Assembly: GCA_947174225.1 (NCBI GenBank) | Contig: CAMWIF010000029.1 | Location: forward strand, 1-12,598 | Direction of reading: 5' to 3' | From: an uncultured Porphyromonadaceae bacterium | GTDB lineage: Bacteria > Bacteroidota > Bacteroidia > Bacteroidales > Muribaculaceae | DNA length: 12,598 nt | Part shown: piece by piece, positions 1 through 7,637 of the stretch | Layout: the number at the start of each line of letters is the position of its first letter | Position numbering within the stretch: the stretch's first letter is position 1 | Notes under the pieces: generated by a model | Seen by the model: the letters and a program-made list of their open reading frames with translations, nothing else | Told to the model about the DNA's origin: nothing | Databases searched by the model: none | Made by a program: the position numbers and the translations under genes

Positions 1-204
1 TACCGTCCTTAGCTTTGCCATAGACCTCGACAGACTTGTCAGCCACCTTCTCGGCGGTCTCTACGGTGCCCTCCTTGGCTTTGCCGTAGACCTCGACAGA
101 CTTGTCAGCCACCTTCTCGGCGGTCTCTACGGTACCCTCCTTGGTCTTATCATAAACTTCGACTGACTTGTCGGCTACTGTATGGGCTGCCTTGACAACT
201 GCTT
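1..204 (-). repeat. 66-bp tandem repeat inside the secreted repeat protein
   Basis: The DNA has a 66-bp period, visible from anchor words such as ctttgcc at 13 and again at 79, with a diverged third copy at 145. Each period encodes 22 residues in frame. The copies nearest the window edge are almost identical, while the copy nearest the gene start has diverged. The array probably continues beyond position 1. Confidence 0.85.
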
Positions 205-343
205 TCTTTCCTTTTTCAAACAAATTCTCTTTTTTCACTTCAGTGTCTTTAGAACCCTTTGTTTTTTCAGCAGCTGAAACGGGCATACATGTCATAATTG
301 CGCTTAAAGCAATGATAGCGGTTGTAGTAACTTTTGTTTTCAT
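1..343 (-). CDS. Secreted 22-residue-repeat protein, LEA/apolipoprotein-like (3' end outside window)
   Basis: I do not recognise a named gene. The visible 114 residues start MKTKVTTTAI and carry a signal peptide (about residues 1-24, ending PVSA-A), so the product is probably exported. A lysine-rich linker follows (26-48), then a 22-residue repeat: a degenerate first copy (49-70) and two nearly identical copies (71-92 and 93-114) of the type TVETAEKVADK-SVEVYGKAKEG. Each 22-mer splits into two 11-mers rich in K, E, A and V, the pattern of amphipathic helices in late-embryogenesis-abundant group 3 or apolipoprotein-like proteins. The two full DNA copies differ at only a few bases over a 66-bp period, suggesting recent duplication. 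The reading frame is open to the window edge. The start is the only ATG preceding the signal peptide. It is transcribed divergently from the GH76 gene. A stress or envelope role is only inference. Confidence 0.8.
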   Translation of the reverse strand, partial: MKTKVTTTAIIALSAIMTCMPVSAAEKTKGSKDTEVKKENLFEKGKKAVVKAAHTVADKSVEVYDKTKEGTVETAEKVADKSVEVYGKAKEGTVETAEKVADKSVEVYGKAKDG

Positions 344-648
344 AGTAGTGGTAAATTAAGTTTGTTATTACAACGCTTTTATTCGCCATACTGTTCATCT
401 CCACCTCAGATCACACCATTTCTTTATATAGATATTCCATCATTACGACAATGTGTTGAACTCAGTCGGAGAGATGCCGGCTGAATTTCTGAATATAAGT
501 CTGTGCTTATTCCTGCCAAATGTGTCTACAAATGTCTGTGCCTACAAATTTGGCACTGAAACGTTACTCATATTCAATCTGAAATGACTTACTTTGCAGC
601 AAACATCAAAAACCACAACCCAAACTGACTTAAACATCAAAGTCGCTT
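344..648. promoter_or_regulatory. Divergent intergenic region between repeat-protein gene and GH76 gene
   Basis: This 305-bp stretch has no convincing gene. It holds a hairpin at 462-484 (8-bp arms with one G-T pair, 7-nt loop) and a cluster of repeated words at 499-555. The word GTCTGTGC(C/T)TA occurs at 499 and 534, CTACAAAT occurs twice, and the inverted pair TGCCAAAT (514-521) / ATTTGGCA (548-555) encloses part of this cluster. The cluster sits 90-150 bp upstream of the GH76 start, a plausible place for a regulator to bind. No TAnnTTTG match was found for the leftward gene. Confidence 0.4.
589..596 (+). promoter_or_regulatory. Candidate -7 box for the GH76 operon
   Basis: TTACTTTG differs by one base from the Bacteroidota -7 consensus TAnnTTTG and lies 52 nt before the GH76 start. 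There is no good TTTG about 19 nt upstream, so the call is weak. Confidence 0.3.
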
Positions 649-1995
649 ATGAAAGTCACAAATTTCATCAAAAAAACCGGAATATTCCACTTTCTGATGG
701 CTGGTTCCCTCCTCTCAATATCCCTGTTAGGAGGATGCAAGGCTGGCGAGAAAGCCTCGTCTGCCAATCTCGCTGACACTTGGGAGGCATACGATTCTTT
801 CAACCGTGTCTATCTCGACTCGACAAAGTATATATACAAGAACACTAACCGCGACGCGGCGGCAACCGACCGCTGGAACGGAGCGGCTGCCATATGGTGC
901 CAGCCCATGTTTGTGGACATGGCTATGAACGCCTCTACCCTCGCCGAGAAAGAGGGTGACAAGGAACGCGCCAAGCAGTATCGTGAACTCGCCAAAAATC
1001 TTCTTGAAGGAAACATCAAGCAATATGTCGGTTTCGACTTCGACAATGCCGACACCACACTCGGATGGTTTATCTATGACGACATCCAATGGTGGACCAT
1101 CACCCTCGCCCGTGCCGCGAAGTTCTTCAACGACGATCGCTATCGCGAACTGGCAGAAAAGAGCTTTGCCCGTGTATGGTATGGCTCTCCACGTGTGGGC
1201 GACACCGGTTCATATGCCGATCCTGCCAAAGATCTCGGTGGAGGAATGTTCTGGCAATGGCAACCTCTCGAACATCCTAATGCCAACCGACCCGGCGACG
1301 GGAAGATGTCGTGCATAAATTTCCCCACTGTAGTGGCTGCTATGCTGCTGTATGACCTTGCTCCGGAATCAAGAGAGGCAGATCCCGAACCTGAGACCTG
1401 GACAAATTCCTACGGCGAGTTCAAGCGTCCCCATTACGAGACAAAGCAACGCTATCTCGATATGGCAAAGGAGGTCTATAATTGGAGCATCAACAATTTG
1501 GCAGATTCAGTCACTCCGGGCTATATTCACGACAATCGTCACGGTGAGAATATAGGTGGGGGTCCACTCATCTATAATCAGGGCACATTTATCGGCGGGT
1601 CGATGCTCCTCTACAATGCTACAGGTGATCCACGCTATCTCGAACTCGCACGTGAAGGAGCTGACTATTCAATCGACACTATGTCGGCAAAGGAGGGTTA
1701 TCTACCCTGGGCACATAATCCCAATAACCCCTATGATCAGGGGAGTCTCGAACAGGGCATCTACCCTGCTATTTGGGCGCAGTATATGCGCCTGCTTGCC
1801 GATGTGGAGGGCGACTCAAGCAAATACGTCACCTTCATCACCAAAAATATTGAAGAGGGTTGGAAAAACCGCGATTCAATATCCGGCATCTGCGACGGTG
1901 TGGCTTGGAAGCTCACCCCTTCCGATACTATAATCGGCAGCTATTCCGCTTCCTCCACCCCCTCCCTGATGCTCCTCTTCCCCACCAAAAACTAA
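649..1995 (+). CDS. GH76 family alpha-1,6-mannanase-like lipoprotein
   Basis: This 448-residue protein belongs to glycoside hydrolase family 76, whose characterised members are endo-alpha-1,6-mannanases that cut the backbone of fungal alpha-mannan. The adjacent aspartates of the GH76 active site are visible as YDDIQWW (D144, D145). Other family-like segments are GGGMFWQW (197-204), a conserved N-F-P segment (224-226) and NQGTFIGG (310-317). The N-terminus is a lipoprotein signal with LGGC at 27-30, so the mature protein is probably anchored at Cys30. The residues after Cys30 (KAGEK) do not form a strong acidic surface-export motif, so surface versus periplasmic location is open. The start chosen precedes the K-K and hydrophobic signal segment. 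It is followed after 74 nt by the DUF4965-type gene, with no terminator between, so the two are probably co-transcribed. Family assignment is firm; the exact substrate is inferred. Confidence 0.9.
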   Translation: MKVTNFIKKTGIFHFLMAGSLLSISLLGGCKAGEKASSANLADTWEAYDSFNRVYLDSTKYIYKNTNRDAAATDRWNGAAAIWCQPMFVDMAMNASTLAEKEGDKERAKQYRELAKNLLEGNIKQYVGFDFDNADTTLGWFIYDDIQWWTITLARAAKFFNDDRYRELAEKSFARVWYGSPRVGDTGSYADPAKDLGGGMFWQWQPLEHPNANRPGDGKMSCINFPTVVAAMLLYDLAPESREADPEPETWTNSYGEFKRPHYETKQRYLDMAKEVYNWSINNLADSVTPGYIHDNRHGENIGGGPLIYNQGTFIGGSMLLYNATGDPRYLELAREGADYSIDTMSAKEGYLPWAHNPNNPYDQGSLEQGIYPAIWAQYMRLLADVEGDSSKYVTFITKNIEEGWKNRDSISGICDGVAWKLTPSDTIIGSYSASSTPSLMLLFPTKN

Positions 1996-2071
1996 TCTCC
2001 TCACTAAACACCACTCACTAACCACTACTAACTACTCTCTCCTAACTAAACACTAATAAATATCTCAAAAT
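1972..2071 (+). other. 100-nt tract with no G on the plus strand between two glycan genes
   Basis: From 1972 to 2071 the plus strand contains no G at all. It covers the last codons of the GH76 gene, the 74-nt gap, and the first two bases of the next start codon. It is made of C, A and T with many CTAAC/ACTAC words. An RNA like this would be unstructured and C-rich with G depleted, as in Rho loading (rut) regions, but it could equally be an open ribosome landing zone. The composition is observed; the role is inferred. Confidence 0.6.
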
Positions 2072-4589
2072 GAAGAAACTATTGAAATACCTTCTGGTGT
2101 GCTGCGCGGTATCCCCGGCTGCTGCCCAGACGAGTGACTTCTTTCAGCCTTATAAGGCTACACAACTCCGACTCCCCTCAGTGCCGTTGGTAGTATCTGA
2201 CCCCTACTTCTCAATATGGTCACCTTATGATCAGCTCACCGATGGCTGTCCCGCTCACTGGACATCCGACGAAAAGCCATTGGAGGGACTTCTCCGCGTA
2301 GACGGTGTGACCTACCGCTTTATGGGTGCCAAGAACACAGTATTCCAAACTGTGGTGCCGATGGGCAACGAGCAGGCTTGGGACGCTACCTATACCCGCA
2401 CCAATCCGGGCAATGGTTGGGAGAAACCCGATTATAATGATTCCTCCTGGAGTGTGGGAAAAGGTGCATTCGGCTCTCCCGGCAACAGCGGTATCCATAC
2501 TGACTGGAGAGATGAGAACAGCGACCTCTATGTGAGAAGAGAAATCAATCTTACTCCAGCCGATCTTCAAGGCGACCTCTACCTTGTCTACTCCCACGAC
2601 GACAATTTTGATATTTTCATCAACGGCACCAAGGTGGCGCAAGGTCCAGCAGAACTTAAAGAGGGTATTAGACTCGAACTTACCGACGACATCCGTAAAC
2701 TTCTCCATCCCGGTAAAAACGTCATCGCCTCTTACTGCCACAACAATGGTGGCGGCGCCTTGACCGACTTCGGCATCTTCCGCAATGTGGGAATAGAGGA
2801 TGGCAACACTCCGAAGGCTGTCCAAAAAAGTGTGGATGTATTGGCTACTTCTACCTATTATACTTTTGGCTGCGGCCCTGTCGACCTAAATCTCGTGTTT
2901 ACCGCTCCGATGCTTATCGACGATTACGACCTGCTTTCCTCTCCGATAAACTACATCTCTTATCAGGTGATATCCACCGACGGCAAAGAGCACGACGTGC
3001 AGCTCCTCCTCACTGCCTCTCCCAAGATTGCGCAGAATAGAATGGATCAGGCTACACGCTCATCGCTTGTTGAGGAGAAAGGGGTAACGTATCTCAAGAC
3101 CGGTACTATCGAACAGCCCATACTCGCCAAGACAGGCGACCATATCTGCATCGACTGGGGCTATTTCTATATGCCTGACTTTAACGGCGAGGTATCGCTC
3201 AATTCCGACGAGGCAATCAAGAACACATTTATGCGCACGGGGAAGCTGCCCAAAAGCGAGACTGAGGTAGTAGCGACCACACCTGCCGAGCAACCGCTAT
3301 TGGCTTATCTCCACAACTTTGGAAAGACCAAGAAAGCTGCAAGCTATACCTTGGTAGGATATGACGAAATCTACGACATCGAATATTTCTATAAACGCTA
3401 CAAGGCATATTGGGCACACGGTGGCAGCGTAAGCATCTTCGATATGTTTAACCGCCTCAACGGCTCTTACGCCTCTATTATGAACCGTTGCCGCGATTTC
3501 GACAAGAAAATCTATGACGACGGCTACAAGACCGGAGGCGATAAATATGCCGAACTTCTCTCAGGCTCCTACCGCCACGTGATCGCCGCCCACAAGCTAT
3601 TCCAGGATGAGGAAGGCACCCTCCTCTTCTTCTCTAAGGAGAATGACTCCAACGGCTGTGTAAACACCGTTGACCTCACTTATCCCGAGGCACCCCTCTT
3701 CCTCCTCTATAATCCGGAGCTTCAGAAGGCAATGATGACATCCATTCTTGACTACAGTAAGTCAGGCAGATGGACAAAGCCCTTCGCAGCCCACGACCTT
3801 GGACAGTATCCTAAAGCTAACGGTCAGGTCTACGGTGGCGATATGCCACTCGAAGAGGCAGGCAATATGCTCACGCTCATCGCTATGTGCTGCAAGCTCG
3901 ACGGCAATACCAATTATGCTGACCCTTATTGGGACATTCTCACAACTTGGGCTGATTATCTCGTAGACAACGGTCAAGACCCCGAAAACCAGCTCTGCAC
4001 CGACGACTTTGCCGGACACTGGGCACACAATGCCAACTTATCCATTAAAGCCATAATGGGCGTAGCCGGATATGCCGAACTCGCACGTCTCAAAGGTGAC
4101 GAAGCGACATATCAGAAATACAACAGCAAGGCAAAGGAGATGGCGGCTAAATGGGAAGCCACAGCAGCCGAGGGGTCAAAATCCGATCGCCACTATCGTC
4201 TTGCCTTCGACCGTGAAAATACCTGGAGCCAGAAATACAACATCATCTGGGATAAGCTTTGGGATACTGCCATCTTCCCGGCTCAGGTAATACCTACCGA
4301 GGTAAACTATTACCTGACCAAGCAGAATCAGTATGGTCTGCCTCTCGACAACCGTAAGGACTACACCAAGAGTGACTGGATTATGTGGACTGCAGCACTA
4401 TCACCTGACAAGAAAACTCTCGTTAAATTCATTGATCCTCTCTATACCTATGTCAACGAGACTGAGACACGTGTCCCCATCAGCGACTGGTATGACACTG
4501 TGACAGGTCGTAAGACCGGTTTTATGGCACGCTCCGTAATCGGCGGTCACTGGATGCCGGTATTAGCCGACAAGCTTACGTCCAAGTAA
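2070..4589 (+). CDS. Secreted DUF4964/DUF5127/DUF4965/DUF1793 protein (glutaminase A-like family)
   Basis: This 839-residue exported protein has a signal peptide with a likely cut after AAA (about residue 19). An N-terminal DUF4964-like segment (about 21-86, LPSVPLVVSDPYFSIWSP) is followed by a beta-sandwich resembling GH2-type sugar-binding domains (about 97-240, with GWEKPDYNDSSW and DDNFDIFINGTKVA). A DUF5127/GtaA N-terminal-like region (about 255-470) comes next, then the DUF4965 and DUF1793 region, with PFAAHDLG at 571-578 and MPLEEAGNM at 592-600. Fungal glutaminase A gave this family its name. In Bacteroidales these proteins usually sit beside glycoside hydrolases, so a glycan-active role is at least as likely as glutaminase. 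The beta-sandwich probably explains why it is longer than fungal members of about 690 residues. It follows the GH76 gene as an apparent operon partner, and a hairpin lies 44 bp after its stop. Family is firm, reaction unknown. Confidence 0.85.
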   Translation: MKKLLKYLLVCCAVSPAAAQTSDFFQPYKATQLRLPSVPLVVSDPYFSIWSPYDQLTDGCPAHWTSDEKPLEGLLRVDGVTYRFMGAKNTVFQTVVPMGNEQAWDATYTRTNPGNGWEKPDYNDSSWSVGKGAFGSPGNSGIHTDWRDENSDLYVRREINLTPADLQGDLYLVYSHDDNFDIFINGTKVAQGPAELKEGIRLELTDDIRKLLHPGKNVIASYCHNNGGGALTDFGIFRNVGIEDGNTPKAVQKSVDVLATSTYYTFGCGPVDLNLVFTAPMLIDDYDLLSSPINYISYQVISTDGKEHDVQLLLTASPKIAQNRMDQATRSSLVEEKGVTYLKTGTIEQPILAKTGDHICIDWGYFYMPDFNGEVSLNSDEAIKNTFMRTGKLPKSETEVVATTPAEQPLLAYLHNFGKTKKAASYTLVGYDEIYDIEYFYKRYKAYWAHGGSVSIFDMFNRLNGSYASIMNRCRDFDKKIYDDGYKTGGDKYAELLSGSYRHVIAAHKLFQDEEGTLLFFSKENDSNGCVNTVDLTYPEAPLFLLYNPELQKAMMTSILDYSKSGRWTKPFAAHDLGQYPKANGQVYGGDMPLEEAGNMLTLIAMCCKLDGNTNYADPYWDILTTWADYLVDNGQDPENQLCTDDFAGHWAHNANLSIKAIMGVAGYAELARLKGDEATYQKYNSKAKEMAAKWEATAAEGSKSDRHYRLAFDRENTWSQKYNIIWDKLWDTAIFPAQVIPTEVNYYLTKQNQYGLPLDNRKDYTKSDWIMWTAALSPDKKTLVKFIDPLYTYVNETETRVPISDWYDTVTGRKTGFMARSVIGGHWMPVLADKLTSK

Positions 4590-4632
4590 ACCCAGCCACT
4601 GATAATAAGCTACTTGTTATATCGAAATCTTA

Positions 4633-4673
4633 CAGATACCCCTTCCCATGATAGTACAGGGAAGGGGTATCTG
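4633..4673 (+). terminator. Strong hairpin after the DUF4965 gene
   Basis: Perfect 15-bp arms (4633-4647 and 4659-4673, CAGATACCCCTTCCC and its complement) enclose an 11-nt loop. It lies 44 bp after the stop codon and ahead of the GH31 promoter. There is no clear U-run after it, so it may be a 3'-end stabiliser or a non-canonical terminator. Confidence 0.55.
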
Positions 4674-4726
4674 AATCTAATAACCTCCGTTTATTCTTCA
4701 AAAACCTCTGCTTATTCTTTACATCT

Positions 4727-4758
4727 CTTGCATATTAAAGCCACATATAGTAAATTTG
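4727..4758 (+). promoter_or_regulatory. Bacteroidota-type promoter for the GH31 gene
   Basis: TAAATTTG at 4751-4758 is a perfect match to TAnnTTTG, with CTTG at 4727-4730 as a -33-like element and a 20-nt spacer. Transcription would begin near 4765, leaving a leader of about 27 nt before the ATG at 4792. This makes GH31 a separate transcription unit. Confidence 0.7.
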
Positions 4759-4791
4759 AAAAATAAAACCCCATCACTTTCTCTTAACTAT

Positions 4792-6912
4792 ATGTTCATA
4801 AAGCCAAAATATTTTCTACTTAGCAGCATAGCACTTCTGGGAGGTTGTGGCTCTGCCTCGGCTCAACACTCCTTCCTCGCGTCGGAAGACGTAGCCGTGT
4901 TTTATCCTAAAGGCTATGACGCTTCCCAACATTCCCCCTCGCCGATTTTCTTGCGTGAATTGGCTCCAATAGGCGATGTACCCACAGATTGGAAAATCCG
5001 TCCTCATTTCTCGGTAGACAGTGGCAAAAGTATCGCCATAATCAATACAGAGCCCGACGTGGATCTTTACGGTACGGGAGAAGTCACAGGCGACCTACGT
5101 CGTAACGGTACGAAAATCCAACTTTGGAACTTCGACAACCCTTCCTATCAGTTAGACAACGGTACACATCTCTACCAGAGTCATCCGTGGGTGATAGGTG
5201 TGCGTCCTGATGGTAGTGCTTTCGGTATTATCGCCGACAATACTTGGAAATCAGAAATAGATCTCACTGAAAATGTACGCTTTGAGAGTGAAGGTCCGGC
5301 TTTCCGTGTCATAGTGATTGAGAAGGAAACGCCGCAGGCACTCTTGGCAACCCTTGCCGATCTCACCGGACATATGGAGATGCCTCCGCTCTGGGCACTC
5401 GGTTATCAGCAATGCCGTTGGAGCTATAATCCCGACACAAGAGTGAAAGAGATTGCCGACAGTCTGCGTCATTATCAAATCCCGGCTGATGTAATCTGGC
5501 TTGACATAGATTATATGGATAAGTTTAAGATTTTCACCTTTAACAAAGAGGAATTTCCCGATCCGAAAGGTCTGAATGACTACCTACATTCCAAGAATTT
5601 TAAGACTGTATATATGATTGACCCCGGAGTGAAGGTTGAGGAGGGTTACTTTGTAGACGATCAAGGTTCTGAGGCTGACTATTGGGTGAAGGACAAGAAC
5701 GGGGAGGTCTATGAAGGGAAAGTATGGCCCGGTGCGTGTCATTTCCCCGACTTCACACGCCCAGAGGTACGAAGCTGGTGGAGTAGCCTCTATCCCGACT
5801 TTATGGCACAGGGCATTGACGGTGTATGGAATGATATGAACGAACCGGCAGTGTTTGATGTAGGCACGATGCCCATCACTAATCAGCATCAGGGCGGTGA
5901 CGGGCTTACACCTTCAAGTCATCTGCACTATCACAACGTCTATGGCTATAATATGGTAAAAGCAAGCCGTGAGGGAATCCTGCGTGCCAATCCGAACAAA
6001 CGCCCCTTCCTGCTTACACGTGCTAACTTTCTTGGAGGTCACAGATATGCAGCTACCTGGACTGGTGACAATGCTTCAACTTGGGAGCATATGGAGATGA
6101 GTGTACCAATGACCATCACCCTTGGTCTGTCGGGGCAGCCGTTCAACGGGCCTGACATAGGAGGTTTCGCAGGAGATGCAACCCCCGAACTTCTCGCTAA
6201 TTGGACTGCCATAGGTGTATACTTCCCCTTTGTGCGTAATCATTCCATTAAAGGAAGCGTAGACCAGGAGCCGTGGGTATTCGGCGACGAAGTACTCGAC
6301 GTGTGTCGTACTGCTATTAATCGTCGATATAGGCTTATGCCTTACATATATACCCTATTCCGTGAAGCATCGGTAGATGGTATGCCGGTTATGCGTCCAC
6401 TCTTCTTTGCCGACATAAAAGACCTCTCCCTACGTAATGAGCAGCAAGCTTTCCTCCTTGGCAACGACTTGATAGTAATACCGCGTTGGGCAGAGAAAAC
6501 GGCTATGCCGAAAGGTGATTGGAAACGTCTCGCTTTGGAAGAAAAGGATGATAAATACCAAGCACACTTGTTCCAACGCCCCGGTTCAATAATACCTTTA
6601 GCCAACCTATATCAGAATACTGAAGAATACAACACCGACTCACTCACATTATTGGTCAATCTCGGCACTGACAACGAAGCGACAGGTATTCTTTATGAAG
6701 ATGCAGGTGATGGCTTCGGCTACAAAAAAGGTGAATATGCCGAATACGAAGCTAAAGCAAAATTAGATGGTAAGCAGCTTACTGTCAGCCTTTCACGTGT
6801 CGGTGGAGAGATGAAGATTAATCCCAAACGTCTGCGTATCGGCTTTGTCACCGACGGAAAGATAATTTACTCTCCCTGGATCGACTCCTCCACCGTAACA
6901 ATGAAAATATAA
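4792..6912 (+). CDS. GH31 family alpha-glycosidase, exported
   Basis: This 706-residue enzyme belongs to glycoside hydrolase family 31, retaining alpha-glycosidases (alpha-glucosidase, alpha-xylosidase and relatives). The catalytic nucleophile is seen in WNDMNEP (D348) and the acid/base in TGDN (D426). An N-terminal beta-sandwich comes first, the (beta/alpha)8 barrel begins near LWALGYQQCRWSY, and C-terminal beta domains follow. The signal reads MFIKPKYFLLSSIALLGGC, giving a lipoprotein site at Cys19, or alternatively a signal peptidase I site at ASA-Q (24/25). The frame is open upstream to a TTG at 4756, but that codon lies inside the -7 promoter box, so ATG 4792 is preferred. Substrate cannot be fixed from sequence alone. 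The nearby GH76 and GH43 genes suggest removal of alpha-linked side-chain sugars. It is followed by two perfect hairpins. Confidence 0.9.
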   Translation: MFIKPKYFLLSSIALLGGCGSASAQHSFLASEDVAVFYPKGYDASQHSPSPIFLRELAPIGDVPTDWKIRPHFSVDSGKSIAIINTEPDVDLYGTGEVTGDLRRNGTKIQLWNFDNPSYQLDNGTHLYQSHPWVIGVRPDGSAFGIIADNTWKSEIDLTENVRFESEGPAFRVIVIEKETPQALLATLADLTGHMEMPPLWALGYQQCRWSYNPDTRVKEIADSLRHYQIPADVIWLDIDYMDKFKIFTFNKEEFPDPKGLNDYLHSKNFKTVYMIDPGVKVEEGYFVDDQGSEADYWVKDKNGEVYEGKVWPGACHFPDFTRPEVRSWWSSLYPDFMAQGIDGVWNDMNEPAVFDVGTMPITNQHQGGDGLTPSSHLHYHNVYGYNMVKASREGILRANPNKRPFLLTRANFLGGHRYAATWTGDNASTWEHMEMSVPMTITLGLSGQPFNGPDIGGFAGDATPELLANWTAIGVYFPFVRNHSIKGSVDQEPWVFGDEVLDVCRTAINRRYRLMPYIYTLFREASVDGMPVMRPLFFADIKDLSLRNEQQAFLLGNDLIVIPRWAEKTAMPKGDWKRLALEEKDDKYQAHLFQRPGSIIPLANLYQNTEEYNTDSLTLLVNLGTDNEATGILYEDAGDGFGYKKGEYAEYEAKAKLDGKQLTVSLSRVGGEMKINPKRLRIGFVTDGKIIYSPWIDSSTVTMKI

Positions 6913-6932
6913 CCATAAAAAGAAAAGCTGAA

Positions 6933-6963
6933 AAAAGTTATTGACACCCTGTCAATAACTTTT
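6933..6963. terminator. Perfect 14-bp hairpin after GH31
   Basis: The arms 6933-6946 and 6950-6963 are perfectly complementary around a CCC loop, with A-run and T-run ends (AAAAGTTATTGACA). The short loop and T-rich end suit an intrinsic terminator for the GH31 transcript. The A/T-flanked symmetry could also work on the opposite strand. Confidence 0.75.
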
Positions 6964-6966
6964 ACA

Positions 6967-7010
6967 AAAGGCTATCCATAAGATATTTATCTCTCTTATG
7001 GATAGCCTTT
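6967..7010. terminator. Perfect 17-bp hairpin between convergent genes
   Basis: The arms 6967-6983 and 6994-7010 are perfectly complementary (AAAGGCTATCCATAAGA), with a 10-nt loop. It directly follows the first hairpin, and read from the minus strand it sits 78 bp after the membrane-protein gene. It probably acts as a bidirectional terminator, ending in TTT on either strand. Confidence 0.75.
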
Positions 7011-7025
7011 ACCATATATATACAG

Positions 7026-7112
7026 ATAACTTATCTCCTAACTATCTCCCATCACTTTCCTCTAACTACCTAAACTCTTAAACCCTACTAACTAACAACT
7101 TTCTTATACTCT
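7026..7112 (+). other. Second G-free tract (87 nt) after the hairpins
   Basis: The plus strand has no G from 7026 to 7112, and the tract shares CTAACTA words with the one at 1972-2071. It lies just after the two hairpins and covers the last codons of the convergent membrane-protein gene. As plus-strand RNA it would be C-rich and unstructured, compatible with Rho-dependent backup termination. The role is inferred. Confidence 0.5.
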
Positions 7113-7633
7113 GCCATAAAGTCAAGATATTGCCTATAGCCTATACATCCACCTACGAGTGCGCCGAACAGCACACCGGCTATAAGATATTTATTTCCAC
7201 CCGCAGCATAGATAATGAAACCAATAACCGTAAAGGCAAGAGGCAACAGAATAGCTATGAATTGAAGGTGTTTACGCTTATAATACATAGCCTTCTCAGC
7301 CACCTCTCTCACAGTCATTGTGAAGCAATCAATCGCGCTCACGCCCTTATAGAGCCAATAATCCATTCCGGAAGCTATCAAAAAATATGCACTAAACGAC
7401 AATGTGATCCAAATTCTCAGATGCTCAGGGAAAATCATATTGGGCAGCATATAACAACAGCACATAATACCCATTAGCAGCCCAAGCCGTGAAAAACGTT
7501 TATACTTCCTTGCAAGTTGCTCCAATGCCGTCTCCTTATTTCTTCTATACATCGCCTCAAACTCGTCGGGCGTAGGGGCATAGAAGCGACCCGCCGCCTC
7601 CTGCCAAGTCTGTCTTATCTGTTCTTGTGTCAT
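7088..7633 (-). CDS. Four-helix membrane protein paired with ECF sigma factor (putative anti-sigma-type partner)
   Basis: I do not recognise a named family. The 181-residue protein has a soluble, charged N-terminus (1-47, with IRQTWQEAA and an ALEQLARKYKRF helix) and four likely membrane segments (about 50-68, 72-92, 124-143, 149-166). It starts 4 nt after the sigma-factor stop, so the two are almost certainly co-transcribed and translationally coupled. Many Bacteroidota ECF sigma genes are followed by a small membrane protein with a short cytoplasmic N-terminus that controls the sigma factor. By analogy the N-terminal 47 residues may bind the sigma factor, but no known anti-sigma domain is recognisable. 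It could also be an unrelated membrane protein. The gene is certain, the role inferred. Confidence 0.75.
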   Translation of the reverse strand: MTQEQIRQTWQEAAGRFYAPTPDEFEAMYRRNKETALEQLARKYKRFSRLGLLMGIMCCCYMLPNMIFPEHLRIWITLSFSAYFLIASGMDYWLYKGVSAIDCFTMTVREVAEKAMYYKRKHLQFIAILLPLAFTVIGFIIYAAGGNKYLIAGVLFGALVGGCIGYRQYLDFMAEYKKVVS

Positions 7634-7637
7634 ATAC

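Noticed and set aside
594..776. 60-codon plus-strand frame before and into the GH76 gene
   Set aside because: It overlaps the GH76 signal-peptide region in another frame and begins at a TTG within the promoter-like box.
2220..2825. 201-codon open frame on the minus strand
   Set aside because: It lies wholly antisense inside the DUF4965-type gene, has no recognisable domain or start signals, and mirrors the codon pattern of the real gene.
4756..4791. Longer GH31 N-terminus starting at TTG 4756
   Set aside because: The TTG is part of the TAAATTTG promoter box, and the signal peptide starts naturally at ATG 4792.
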